From Corynebacterium sp. p3-SID1056 (GTDB lineage Bacteria > Actinomycetota > Actinomycetes > Mycobacteriales > Mycobacteriaceae), in NCBI RefSeq assembly GCF_025152525.1, contig NZ_JALXXL010000002.1, positions 62,001-126,000 on the forward strand: DNA of 64,000 bases. Direction: 5' to 3'. Below are positions 8,486 through 16,775 of this stretch, piece after piece (position 1 is the first letter of the stretch; each line of letters starts with the position of its first letter). Both the position numbers and the translations under genes were made by a program. The notes under the pieces were generated by a model. It made no database searches and was not told the DNA's origin. It saw only the letters and a list, made by a program, of their open reading frames with translations.

Positions 8486-9294
8486 AGCGGACAATCGCCG
8501 CGCTGCTGTGCACGGTGGGCACGGTGGGCACGGTGGGCGCGCTTTCCGCGTGCCAGCAGGTGCCCGAGGAACACCCCGCCCCGCTGACCGAGATGGATGA
8601 GCAGCTGGGCGTGGACCCGGCATGGCTCGCAGAGCAGGTGGAAACCATCTCGCGCGACACCGACACCGCGCTGGGCATCGTGCTTATCGACGACGACTTC
8701 TCCGCCATCCGCGCCGGAGACACCAGCATGCTGCACACCTGGTCCACCGTCAAAGTGCCGGTGGCGTTTGCCGCCCTCGAGCACTGCGAGGTCGACGAGG
8801 CGACGCGCGAGGCGCTGGTGACCACCATGATTGAGATCTCGGATAACGCCTCCACCGATCAGCTCTGGTGGTGCCTGGAGGCCGCCGGCGGGGCCGAGAA
8901 GCTCGTCGGCGAAGAAATTGCCAAGGCGGACACGCAGGCAGAGCTCTCCCCGACGTGGGGGATGAGCGAGTGGTCCGTCGAATCCCAGGCGCGCTACGGC
9001 CACTACCTGGCGGAACTTGCTGATGCCGAACCGGACGACACCACCGCCTTCGTGCTCGATCTGATGAGCCACGTCGATGAGTCGCAGGCCTGGGGCCTGG
9101 GTACTTTGGGCATTCCCTTCAAAGGAGGCTGGAGCGATACCCCGGATGGGACGTGGGAGTCGCGCCAGTTCGGCTACGCCACGTTCGGCGACAAGCGCTA
9201 CGGCGTCGCCGTGGCCGCGACGAGCGAGATCGGGTCGTTTTCCGACACCACCGACGCCCTCGACCAGCTCGCCGCCGCGCTCGGCACGGTTTAA
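8482..9294 (+). CDS. Class A beta-lactamase-like serine hydrolase lipoprotein
   Basis: This 270-aa exported protein starts with GTG inside the stop of the App1-like gene. The signal peptide ends in the lipobox LSAC with Cys24 as the lipid anchor. Mature sequence shows the serine penicilloyl-transferase motifs: S88-T-V-K91 (SxxK), S120-D-N (SDN loop) and a KGG in the third motif position near residue 214. There is no Glu166-type omega loop I can identify, so real beta-lactamase activity is uncertain; a corynebacterial cell-wall hydrolase or D,D-peptidase relative is as likely. The signal peptide contains a 9-bp tandem repeat (three copies near 8511-8537) encoding TVG repeats, which could vary in number. 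Confidence 0.7.
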   Translation: MKRTIAALLCTVGTVGTVGALSACQQVPEEHPAPLTEMDEQLGVDPAWLAEQVETISRDTDTALGIVLIDDDFSAIRAGDTSMLHTWSTVKVPVAFAALEHCEVDEATREALVTTMIEISDNASTDQLWWCLEAAGGAEKLVGEEIAKADTQAELSPTWGMSEWSVESQARYGHYLAELADAEPDDTTAFVLDLMSHVDESQAWGLGTLGIPFKGGWSDTPDGTWESRQFGYATFGDKRYGVAVAATSEIGSFSDTTDALDQLAAALGTV

Positions 9295-9866
9295 ATTCCG
9301 GCGAGGAGGCGGCGCACCTGCTCGATGCGCTCCGCCGTCACTTCTGCCCCGAGCCGGTCGCGGTAGGCGCTGATGAACAGGTATTGGGTGCCCGAGATCA
9401 TGAACATGGCCGTGTCATCCAGCAGCTGGCCGGAGACGTGCTTGCCCTGTGCCTCGAGCAGCTCCTTGAGGCCGTCGCGGATCGGCGAGAACAGCAGGTT
9501 GGACAGCGTCTGGTTCAACCTCGCGTGGACCGGGGAGTCGATGAGGTGGCACACCATCTGGCGGTGCGGCTCAAGCGCACTGGAAAGGCGACGCACCTGC
9601 TCCGGGTAGCTCGTATCGCCCACAAAGTTGGCGGCGAACTCGCTGTAGGCGGGCACGAGCACGGCCTCCCCGGCCGCGAGCACCACACCGTCGCGGTCTT
9701 GGAAGTGCTCGTAGAACACCTGACGGCTGACTCGGGCCGCCTTCACAATGGCGGAGACCGAGAGCTGGTCGACCCGTTTCGTCGCCAAAAGCTCGATGGT
9801 GGCACCTACGAGCGCCTCGCGGGTGCGGACCGCGCGCGGGTCGACGCTGCTTTCCCTCCGTGCCAT
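9291..9866 (-). CDS. TetR-family regulator (second of a tandem pair)
   Basis: This encodes 191 aa with an N-terminal TetR HTH (about residues 10-60, DQLSVSAIVKAARVSRQVFYEHF) and an all-helical ligand domain. It begins MARRESSVDPRAVRTREA, nearly the same as the start of the gene just upstream (MARREGSTDPRAVRTRKA), and both proteins are 191 aa. The start ATG at 9866 lies 4 bp after the stop of that gene, so they form a two-gene operon. No efflux or enzyme target gene is next to them; the M20 gene upstream is divergent. The ligand and targets are unknown. Confidence 0.8.
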   Translation of the reverse strand: MARRESSVDPRAVRTREALVGATIELLATKRVDQLSVSAIVKAARVSRQVFYEHFQDRDGVVLAAGEAVLVPAYSEFAANFVGDTSYPEQVRRLSSALEPHRQMVCHLIDSPVHARLNQTLSNLLFSPIRDGLKELLEAQGKHVSGQLLDDTAMFMISGTQYLFISAYRDRLGAEVTAERIEQVRRLLAGI

Positions 9867-9870
9867 GGTG

Positions 9871-10446
9871 CTAGAGGGCCTCGCGCAGCACGTCGAGTAC
9901 GGCGGAGGCGCGCGCTGCCGCTTCCTCGGCGCTGTCAGATTCGCGTACGCACTTGACCAGGAGGCGGAACGCCCCGGCGCGCAAAAGGTCGCCCAGGTCC
10001 TCCAGGCGCTGCGGGTCGATCTCGCCCATGCGCTCCTGCAGGGAATCGACCGCGCTGCGCAGCATCGGCTGCTCCGGGGTGGTAAAGACCGCCAGCACGG
10101 CGGGCAGGGCGGGTCCGCCGACCACGTTGAGCAACAGGTCGCGCTCCTCGTACATGCCGCTGACCAGTACCGCGATGGCGGTACGCGGGCCGTCGCCGTG
10201 CGTGTACTCCTCGATGTATTCCTCGATGACTGGGCGGAAAATGCGCTCGATGACGGCGCCAACCACCGCGTCGCGGCCGTCGTAATGCTCGTAGAAGACC
10301 TGCCGGCTCATGCCGGCGCGTTTCACAATTGCAGAGACCGTGATGTCTTCGGTCTTGTGCTCCAGCTGGAGGTCCCTCGTGGCAGTGAGAAAGGCTTTCC
10401 GCGTTCGTACTGCGCGGGGGTCCGTACTGCCCTCCCTGCGAGCCAT
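9871..10446 (-). CDS. TetR-family regulator (first of a tandem pair)
   Basis: This 191-aa TetR-type regulator has the HTH at about residues 10-60 (EDITVSAIVKRAGMSRQVFYEHY). It is paralogous to the next gene along the N-terminal DNA-binding half while the C-terminal ligand domains have diverged, which suggests an old tandem duplication with a shared or overlapping operator. The first gene of the pair has its promoter in 10447-10599, shared with the divergent M20 hydrolase gene, which is a possible target by position. No direct evidence identifies the inducer. Confidence 0.8.
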   Translation of the reverse strand: MARREGSTDPRAVRTRKAFLTATRDLQLEHKTEDITVSAIVKRAGMSRQVFYEHYDGRDAVVGAVIERIFRPVIEEYIEEYTHGDGPRTAIAVLVSGMYEERDLLLNVVGGPALPAVLAVFTTPEQPMLRSAVDSLQERMGEIDPQRLEDLGDLLRAGAFRLLVKCVRESDSAEEAAARASAVLDVLREAL

Positions 10447-10599
10447 TGTTGCTTCTCTACCTCCGCTCTGCCCAAGGAGTGCGCCAATGCGCGCACGTTA
10501 TCCTTGACACCGGCCGCGCACATACGTTGCGTGGCCGCCCTTTTCGTTTCAACACCTGTAAATTACCCCATGAGTCAAACTTAAGAAAGCGGGCGTAAA

Positions 10600-11934
10600 T
10601 TGACTACCCCAGCATCGCTTACAGAGACGACACTTACGCTGCTACAAGAATTAATTCAGCTTTCTTGTGTCAACGATCTCACCCCCGATTCCGGGCAGGA
10701 GCACAAGGCGGCGGACGCACTTGAGCGCTTCTTCGCGGACGCGCCGAACGTGCGCGTCGAGCGTTTCGAGTCCCACCCGGGGCGCACCTCCATCGCCTTC
10801 ACGCTGGAGGGCTCGGACCCGAACGCCGAGCCGTTGACGCTGCTCGGACACACCGATGTGGTGCCGGTCGATGCGGCCAAGTGGACCAAGGACCCCTTCG
10901 GGGCCCAGCTTATCGACGGCCGCGTGTACGGCCGCGGCGCAACCGACATGCTCTACATCACCGCCGCCATGGCCGCAGTGGTGCGCGACGTCGCCCTAAG
11001 CGGCACGCAGCCGGCCGGCACCTTAACGTTCGTCGGCTGCGCGGACGAGGAGGCCCGCGGCGGTCTCGGGGTGGGCTGGCTGGCCGAGCACCACCCGGAC
11101 GCCTTTTCTTGGAAGAACTGCCTGTCGGAGGAGGGCGGCTCGCACCTGCCGGTGAAGGACGGCTCGGACGCGCTGGTCGTGGTCGTCGGCGAGAAGGGTG
11201 CCGCGCAGCGCCGCCTGACGGTGCACGGGGACGCCGGCCACGGCTCAACCCCGCACGGGCGCGAGCTGACGATCGCCAAGATTGGCAAGGTGGCCGAGCG
11301 CATCGCGGCGCTTACACCCCCGGTGACCGCCGACGAGCCGTGGCCCGGCTACGTGCGGGCGTGGAAGTTTGATGCGGAAACTGAAGCGGCCCTGCTCGCC
11401 GGCGAGGGCTACGAGGCCTTCGGCGAGCTCGAGCGCTACTCGCACGCGATGAGCCACCTCACCGTGGCGCCGACGGTGCTGCGCGCAGGCGGCGCGATCA
11501 ACGTGCTGCCCTCTCAGGCCTCGCTGGAGCTGGACATCCGCCCGCTGCCTGGCCAGACGCAGGAGGAGATCGACGAGCTGCTGCGCGACGCGCTTGGCGA
11601 CATGGCGGATGAGGTAGAGATCACCCACCTGATCACCGAGGACGCCTCGGTCTCGCCGACCTCGGGGCCGCTCTACGAGGCGATCGTCGATACCTTCGGC
11701 GAGTTCTTCCCCGACGCCGCCGTGGTGCCCACCCTGGCCGCCGGCGGCTCGGACCTGCGGTTTGCGCGCCGCAAGGGCGGGGTGGGTTACGGTTTCGCGC
11801 TGCACAAACGCGAACGCACCCTGGGCACGGTGCTCGACCTTTTGCACAGCCACGACGAGTACGTGGACGTCGAGGACGTGGAGCTGACGGTGCAGGCGTA
11901 CCGGAGCGTGGTGCGGCGGATGGTCAAGGCCTAA
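10600..11934 (+). CDS. M20-family metallo-hydrolase
   Basis: This 444-aa protein belongs to the M20/M25/M40 dizinc peptidase family. It shows LLGHTDVVPV, the metal-bridging GRGATDM region, the catalytic EEARGG and a dimerisation domain with VLRAGGAINVLPSQ. Related enzymes hydrolyse dipeptides, N-acyl amino acids or carnosine-like compounds; I cannot assign the substrate. The start is a TTG at 10600 (MTTPASLTE), chosen because no ATG or GTG occurs before the conserved region and a purine-rich AAGAAAGCGGG lies just upstream. It is divergent from the TetR pair. Confidence 0.82.
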   Translation: MTTPASLTETTLTLLQELIQLSCVNDLTPDSGQEHKAADALERFFADAPNVRVERFESHPGRTSIAFTLEGSDPNAEPLTLLGHTDVVPVDAAKWTKDPFGAQLIDGRVYGRGATDMLYITAAMAAVVRDVALSGTQPAGTLTFVGCADEEARGGLGVGWLAEHHPDAFSWKNCLSEEGGSHLPVKDGSDALVVVVGEKGAAQRRLTVHGDAGHGSTPHGRELTIAKIGKVAERIAALTPPVTADEPWPGYVRAWKFDAETEAALLAGEGYEAFGELERYSHAMSHLTVAPTVLRAGGAINVLPSQASLELDIRPLPGQTQEEIDELLRDALGDMADEVEITHLITEDASVSPTSGPLYEAIVDTFGEFFPDAAVVPTLAAGGSDLRFARRKGGVGYGFALHKRERTLGTVLDLLHSHDEYVDVEDVELTVQAYRSVVRRMVKA

Positions 11935-11985
11935 CCCCTTTCGCACCCCTTTCACATCCGTCACATCCGTGACATACTGGGCCGC

Positions 11986-12519
11986 ATGAAGATTCGCGCT
12001 TTCGCTCTGTCCGCCGCCGTCGCGGGCACCCTCATTTCCGCCCAACCCGCCCAGGCCGACGCTATCGACGACGCGCTGGCGAAGCTGCCCGCAGGCGAAA
12101 TCTCCTGCGAGCAGGCCGAGAAGTACTGGACCAACGACGCCGACTACAACGCCAAGGTGCGCCAGGCGCGCACCATCGCTCGCTTTGACAGCCGCGGCCC
12201 GCAGATCCTCGACGCGCTCGCGCGCGTGGAAAACGCGGCCAACCGCTGCGGGCTCAAGGGCACCACCGGCGGCAACCAGGGCAATACCCAGCCTGCCCAG
12301 CCGGCACAGAAGCCAGCTCAGAAACCCGCACCGAAGCCCGCGCAGCCTGCACCAAAGCCCGCCCAGCAGGCTCGCCCGCTGATCGTGCTCGCGCCGCAGG
12401 GCGTGCCGACCTTCGACGCCCCGGTGGCCAACGTGGCCACAGTGCGCCTGCCGGACCTGGCGGTCATTGCGCAGCAGCTGCTTGCCCAGTACGGGCAGGG
12501 CTCCTCACTGCCGCTTTAG
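11986..12519 (+). CDS. Secreted Pro/Ala/Lys-rich protein
   Basis: This 177-aa protein begins with a typical signal peptide (MKIRAFALSAAVAGTLISA, cleavage near QADA). The mature part has a small cysteine-containing domain (two Cys at about 38 and 84) and then a run of PAQKP/PKPAQ repeats at about residues 104-130, probably a cell-wall-spanning stretch, and a short nonpolar tail. I recognise no named domain. A direct repeat (CACATCCGT twice, 11953-11971) lies in the upstream region. It is convergent with the GH13 gene, overlapping its stop by 4 bp. Confidence 0.65.
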   Translation: MKIRAFALSAAVAGTLISAQPAQADAIDDALAKLPAGEISCEQAEKYWTNDADYNAKVRQARTIARFDSRGPQILDALARVENAANRCGLKGTTGGNQGNTQPAQPAQKPAQKPAPKPAQPAPKPAQQARPLIVLAPQGVPTFDAPVANVATVRLPDLAVIAQQLLAQYGQGSSLPL

Positions 12520-13697
12520 GCCTGCCACTCGTAGAGGACTTCTTCGCCGGCGCGGATGCGCACCCCATAGGTGGGCTCGAGCCACGCGTCGGTCTGGATT
12601 TCCTCGCCGTCTTCGCCACGACTCCGCAGGGAGATCGTGGCGTTTTGCTTGTCTAAGACCTCGACTTCGGCGTGGGTGAGCCACTGGTTGCGGCGGCGCA
12701 CGCCGATGAGCTTCTTGTGCTCGGCGAGCACCCAGCCGCCCAGCTCGGAGAGCTCCGCGGGCGTGGCGGGCAGCGGGGGCCGGACGGGATCGTCGGCGGC
12801 GAAGCCCTCGCCGCGCATGGCCTCGAAGCCCTGCTCGTCGCCGTAGTAGATGCTCGGCATGCCGGGCAGGCTCATCAGCAGCGCGAGCGCGATAATCTCG
12901 CCGTTTTGCCCCACCTTCGAGGCGATGCGGTCCACGTCGTGGTTGCCAATGAAGGTGTTGGGCAGGGTGCGCGCGGCGATCTCCGCGTGGCGCCCAATCG
13001 CGTGGTCGAGCTCCCAGAAGTTCGTGTCCGCGATCGACGACCACAGCGCCTTCCACAGCTCGTACTGGGTGACCGCGTCCAGGGTGCCCGCCTCGGTGAT
13101 CGCGGCGTAGTCGCCGTGGATGACCTCGCCGAGGATGAGCACATCGGGGAACCCCTCACGCACGCGCGCAAGCACGGCGCGCCAGAACTCCGGCGGCACC
13201 GAGTAGGCCACGTCCAGGCGCCAACCCTGGATGCCGCGGCGCAGCCAGTGGCACATGATGTCCACCACGGCGTCGACGACGCGCGGGTCCTCGTGGTGCA
13301 GGGTGGCCAGCTCGCCGTGGCCCTCCCAGTCGGTGTCGCCGGCCAGGCCCTCGGCGACCCAGGGGTGGGTGCGGGCCACGTGGTTGAACACGCCGTCGAG
13401 CATGACCTGGATGCCGCGGGAGTGGCAGGCGGCAATGAGACTGTCGAAGTCGGCGTCGTCGCCAAGCCGGGCGTCGATGCGGTAGTGGTCGAGCGTGTCG
13501 TAGCCGTGGGCGACCGACTCGAAGATGGGGCCGAGCAGCAGCCCGTTGCAGCCGAGCTCGATGAGGTAGTCCAGCCAGGCCTCCAGCTGCCCCAGGCGGT
13601 GCCCGGAGTCGTCGCCTGCCCGGTCGCGGATCGGGGCGCCGGTGGCGCCCAGGGGGTAGACGTGCCACCAAATCACGTCGGCGAGTTGCGGTTTCAT
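12516..13697 (-). CDS. Alpha-amylase family (GH13) enzyme
   Basis: This 393-aa cytoplasmic protein has the four GH13 regions: DGVFNHV (I), GWRLDVA with the nucleophile Asp (II), ILGEVIHGD with the acid/base Glu (III) and FIGNHDVDR (IV), plus a short C-terminal beta domain. It should cleave or transfer alpha-glucosidic linkages of maltodextrin or glycogen-type substrates; the exact specificity is not clear. ATG 13697 is preceded by GGAAGGAG at good spacing, so the longer frame to 14318 is not used. The gene is divergent from a TetR gene with only 39 bp between starts, which makes that regulator its likely repressor. Confidence 0.85.
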   Translation of the reverse strand: MKPQLADVIWWHVYPLGATGAPIRDRAGDDSGHRLGQLEAWLDYLIELGCNGLLLGPIFESVAHGYDTLDHYRIDARLGDDADFDSLIAACHSRGIQVMLDGVFNHVARTHPWVAEGLAGDTDWEGHGELATLHHEDPRVVDAVVDIMCHWLRRGIQGWRLDVAYSVPPEFWRAVLARVREGFPDVLILGEVIHGDYAAITEAGTLDAVTQYELWKALWSSIADTNFWELDHAIGRHAEIAARTLPNTFIGNHDVDRIASKVGQNGEIIALALLMSLPGMPSIYYGDEQGFEAMRGEGFAADDPVRPPLPATPAELSELGGWVLAEHKKLIGVRRRNQWLTHAEVEVLDKQNATISLRSRGEDGEEIQTDAWLEPTYGVRIRAGEEVLYEWQA

Positions 13698-13736
13698 TGA
13701 GGTAGGCTCCTTCCACGGGGATGTAGGCTCGAGTTC

Positions 13737-14261
13737 ATGACGCGCCGCCTGAGTGTCGAGGAACGCCGCGCCGAGATCCTCGACGCCGCTTCCACGACCT
13801 TCGCTTCCCTGCCGTATAGCGATGTCTCTGCCCAGCTTATCGCCCAGCGCTGTGGCGTGTCGGAGGCCCTCATCTTCCACTACTTCGGCTCCAAGCCGGG
13901 CCTGTATGCGGCCTTTGTGCAGGACACGGCGTTCGACTTCGCGCCCTTCACCGAGCCCGCCGAGGCGGTGCGCGCCTACCTCGACCACATCGCCGCGCGC
14001 CCCTTCGTGTGGGCTGCGGGCCGCCGCAGCGGCGAGGAACCGCTCGAGGCGATCCACCTGCGTATCGAGCACCGCGACGCCGCCGTCCGCGCCGTGTGCG
14101 ACATGCTCGGCCGCAGCGACGAGCGCGCCCGCATCGCCGTCTCCGGCACGCTCGGCTTCATCGACGCCATCGCGCTGGACTGGGTCGATGAGGGCTGCCC
14201 CGCGTCGCGTCGCCAAGCGCTTATCGACGCCACGCTCACCGCCCTCAACGCCACCCTCTAA
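13737..14261 (+). CDS. TetR-family regulator next to the GH13 gene
   Basis: This 174-aa TetR-type regulator has an HTH at about residues 8-55 (SAQLIAQRCGVSEALIFHYFGSK, quoted here only as its position and the motif SEALIFHYFGSK). The C-terminal ligand domain is unassigned. The start at 13737 lies 39 bp from the divergent GH13 start, so its operator must overlap both promoters; autoregulation plus control of the GH13 gene is the simplest reading, by inference. The 3' end overlaps the convergent glutaminase fusion gene by 4 bp. Confidence 0.78.
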   Translation: MTRRLSVEERRAEILDAASTTFASLPYSDVSAQLIAQRCGVSEALIFHYFGSKPGLYAAFVQDTAFDFAPFTEPAEAVRAYLDHIAARPFVWAAGRRSGEEPLEAIHLRIEHRDAAVRAVCDMLGRSDERARIAVSGTLGFIDAIALDWVDEGCPASRRQALIDATLTALNATL

Positions 14262-15916
14262 CGCTCCTCGCGCCGGCGGATCAGCGGCTCGAGGCGGTCC
14301 TGGATGCGCTCGCGCCACGCCTCGACGGCCTCCTTGTAGCCCTCCTCGTGCGGGTGCATGCCGCGGTGGGTGAAGGTGACCTGCGTTTCGCCCTTTTCCT
14401 CCTCGCTGTCGCTGAGCTCAAAGATGAGCGAGGTGTCGTCCCAGTCGCGGTCCTCCTTTTCCTTGCCCGTGGACTCGGTGTGCCAGACCAGGCGGTCGCC
14501 CTCTTCAGCCTCTTCCACGCGGAACTCGGCGTACTGGTCGTCCGTGTCGAAGTGGAACTCGCCGCCGGCCTTGGCGGCCGTGCCCTCGATGTGGTCGTCC
14601 CACCAATCCTTCGGCGTGGTGATCGCCTTGAACACCGCGGTGCGCGAGGCGGGCACGGTGAAGGTGGTGGAGAAGTCCTTGATGGCGCGGACCCTGGTGC
14701 CGTCGGAAAACTCGTAGTCCGGCATCGCGGAATCCGGGTCGTAGATGCTCACCTCGTAGCCCTCGTCGCGAAGCTGGCGCAGCCCCTCCTTGATCAAGAG
14801 GCGGCCGGCCTTGTTGAAGCTGGTCACGTTCGACACATCCAGCACGAGCGTGCCGCCGACGATGCGCTCGCCCGACAGGTCGTGCAGGATTTTCTCCGCG
14901 GCGGTGAAGTTGATCATGCCCTGCAGCACTACCACGGTGCAGTCTTCTCGACGCTCCACCGATCGAATCCCCGGCGCGGTGTAGTAATCCGCGCCCATGA
15001 GGTTCAGGCCCAGCGAGGCGGACATCTCGCGGAAGATTCGCACCCCGCGCACCGAGTTGCCCTGCTCGTTCAGCCGCGGGCTCAGCGAGGCGAGGCCAAG
15101 CTGGCCGGGCATCGTGCCGATCAGCCCGCCGGCCACGCCCGACTTCGCGGGGATGCCCACGTTGACCATCCACTGCCCCGAGCCGTCGTACATGCCGGCC
15201 GAGGTCATGACCGCCTGCGTAATCCGCGCCGCAGCCGCCGAGCACACCCGCTCGCCGCTAATCGGCTGCACCCCGCCGTTGGCCAGGGTGGCCGCCATGG
15301 CGGCCAGGTCGCGCACCGTCACCAGCACGGCGCACTGCTGCGTATAGGAGTCGATCGCGTCGTGCGCCTGATCCTGCACCATGCCGAACTCGCGCAAAAG
15401 GTGCGCGATCGCGAGGTTGCGGTGCGCGTTCGCCAGCTCGGATTCGACCAGCGATGCATCAATGCGCAGCTCGCGGCCGGCGAGCTTGGAAAAGAAGGCC
15501 CGGATCTTTTCCACCCGCTCCTGAACCGAGGACTCGGCGCCGTTGATCAGTTGGTTCACCGCGATCGCGCCCGCGTTGATCATCGGGTTGGCGGGCCGGT
15601 GCGTGTCCTCTTCCAGCGAGATCGCGTTGAAAGCCTCGCCCGAGGGCTCCACACCCACGTACTTGTGCACCTCCGCCGCGCCCAGCTCCTCCAGCGCGAG
15701 CGCGTAGACAAACGGTTTGGAGATGGACTGGATGGTGAACTCGCAGTCGTCGTCGCCCGCTGAGTAGAGGTTTCCCGAGGTCGTGCACAGCGCCACGCCG
15801 AGCTTCTCGGGGTCGGCGGCGGCCAGCTCGTCGATGTAGTCGGCGAGCTCGCCGCTGTCGTCGTCGCGGACGTGTTCAAGCAGGTGGTCAAGGTATTCGG
15901 GTACAGGCGTTGGCAT
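14258..15916 (-). CDS. glsA: Glutaminase-STAS-SRPBCC fusion protein
   Basis: This 552-aa protein has three parts. Residues 1-315 are a serine-dependent glutaminase (glutamine to glutamate plus ammonia) with the S64-I-S-K67 catalytic motif, HRPANPMINAGAI and SGVAGGLIGTMPGQLG. Residues 320-410 form a STAS domain (TVVVLQGMINFTAAEKI, TLVLDVSNVTSFNKAG). Residues 415-545 read as an SRPBCC (AHSA1/START-like) domain: FTVPASRTAVFKAITTP, the FHFD strand and the C-terminal helix VEAWRERIQDRLEPL. Glutaminase-STAS proteins are known in actinobacteria; the added SRPBCC domain is the unusual part. Reading frame is continuous with no stop at the junctions, so it is not a sequencing fusion of two separate frames. 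A cytoplasmic enzyme, possibly ligand-controlled. Confidence 0.82.
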   Translation of the reverse strand: MPTPVPEYLDHLLEHVRDDDSGELADYIDELAAADPEKLGVALCTTSGNLYSAGDDDCEFTIQSISKPFVYALALEELGAAEVHKYVGVEPSGEAFNAISLEEDTHRPANPMINAGAIAVNQLINGAESSVQERVEKIRAFFSKLAGRELRIDASLVESELANAHRNLAIAHLLREFGMVQDQAHDAIDSYTQQCAVLVTVRDLAAMAATLANGGVQPISGERVCSAAAARITQAVMTSAGMYDGSGQWMVNVGIPAKSGVAGGLIGTMPGQLGLASLSPRLNEQGNSVRGVRIFREMSASLGLNLMGADYYTAPGIRSVERREDCTVVVLQGMINFTAAEKILHDLSGERIVGGTLVLDVSNVTSFNKAGRLLIKEGLRQLRDEGYEVSIYDPDSAMPDYEFSDGTRVRAIKDFSTTFTVPASRTAVFKAITTPKDWWDDHIEGTAAKAGGEFHFDTDDQYAEFRVEEAEEGDRLVWHTESTGKEKEDRDWDDTSLIFELSDSEEEKGETQVTFTHRGMHPHEEGYKEAVEAWRERIQDRLEPLIRRREER

Positions 15917-16023
15917 GCGCGCCAGTCTAGAGCTTTGAGCTTGACGACGCCCACTCTTTCCCTTTTGTCTAGTTTCCTTTACACTATGTCATAAGCGCTT
16001 ACGGAGACCCGAAAGGAGCGCTG

Positions 16024-16236
16024 ATGCCCGACGCACACGAAAACATGGTCCGCAAGTGGCGGCGGTGGCAGGAACTCTCCCAGGCCGAGCTCGCCGCACA
16101 GGTGGGAGTGTCCCGCCAGACCATCGCCAACATCGAAAAAGGTAACTACTCCCCCTCTGTCCACCTCGCACTCGACATCGCACGCACGCTCGGCAAGACC
16201 GTCGAAGCACTCTTCGGCGACGAGCAGGAAGGATAA
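16024..16236 (+). CDS. Small XRE-family regulator
   Basis: This 70-aa single-domain protein is a Cro/C1-type HTH: QAELAAQVGVSRQTIANIE followed by KGNYSPSVHLALDIARTLGKTVEALF, the usual ending of the short YozG-like group. A strong AAAGGAG precedes the ATG. It is followed 4 bp later by a membrane protein gene, an arrangement common for this group, in which the regulator controls its own membrane-protein partner. The promoter is probably in 15930-15990 (the TTGTCT and TACACTAT region). Confidence 0.8.
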   Translation: MPDAHENMVRKWRRWQELSQAELAAQVGVSRQTIANIEKGNYSPSVHLALDIARTLGKTVEALFGDEQEG

Positions 16237-16240
16237 TCCC

Positions 16241-16723
16241 ATGTTGAAGAAGTACGGCGACAAGAAGATCGCCCTGGCCAACCAGGGCACCGACGACGAA
16301 TACCAGCAGCAGATCCTCCACCAATCCAGCACCGTGACCTCGGAGACGCTGATGTACACCACCACGTTCATCATGGCGATCCTCGCCTGGGTCCTACCGG
16401 GCGGCACGGCCATCTACTCGCTGCTCGCCCTACTGCCCGGCACGCTCGCGCAGACCGCCGGCGCGCTGTGGATGCAGAACTACGCCCCGCGGCCCCGCCC
16501 GCCCAAGATTTTCACGCTGTCCACCCTGCCCATCTGGATCTTCCTCGCGATCGCCATGGCGGGCATCGCCTTCAACGACTTCAACGGCGAGCCCAGCGGC
16601 ACGATCGGCATGGTCGTCGGCGCGATCATCGGCGGTGCCGCAGCCGCAATCTTCGCCCCGCGCTTCCAGCGCCGCAAGCGCCGCGACGACGAGGCGCGCC
16701 TGACCAAAAACCTCGAGGATTAA
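16241..16723 (+). CDS. Small integral membrane protein paired with XRE regulator
   Basis: This 160-aa protein has four predicted membrane helices (about residues 43-60, 65-82, 97-114 and 121-140) with a charged N terminus and an Arg-rich C terminus (FQRRKRRDDEAR). I do not recognise a specific function. It follows the XRE gene by 4 bp and ends at the palindrome preceding the flavohaemoglobin gene. Proteins in this position are often of unknown role; do not infer transport from the helices alone. Confidence 0.65.
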   Translation: MLKKYGDKKIALANQGTDDEYQQQILHQSSTVTSETLMYTTTFIMAILAWVLPGGTAIYSLLALLPGTLAQTAGALWMQNYAPRPRPPKIFTLSTLPIWIFLAIAMAGIAFNDFNGEPSGTIGMVVGAIIGGAAAAIFAPRFQRRKRRDDEARLTKNLED

Positions 16724-16736
16724 TAACCACGGTTAT
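16723..16736. promoter_or_regulatory. Inverted repeat over the hmp promoter
   Basis: ATAACC-AC-GGTTAT is a perfect 6-2-6 inverted repeat 39 bp before the hmp start codon, directly after the stop of the membrane gene. It overlaps TATAAT (16734-16739), the best -10 in the region, so a bound repressor would block transcription. In C. glutamicum hmp is repressed by the NO-sensitive ArnR; whether this is that operator I cannot say. Confidence 0.5.
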
Positions 16737-16775
16737 AATCGGCATTATTCCGTACGCAACTCAGGAAGGATGCCG

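Noticed and set aside
8482..9294. Annotating the serine hydrolase lipoprotein as an antibiotic-resistance beta-lactamase
   Set aside because: SxxK and SDN are present but the catalytic Glu of the omega loop could not be identified, and similar proteins in actinobacteria often do not hydrolyse beta-lactams.
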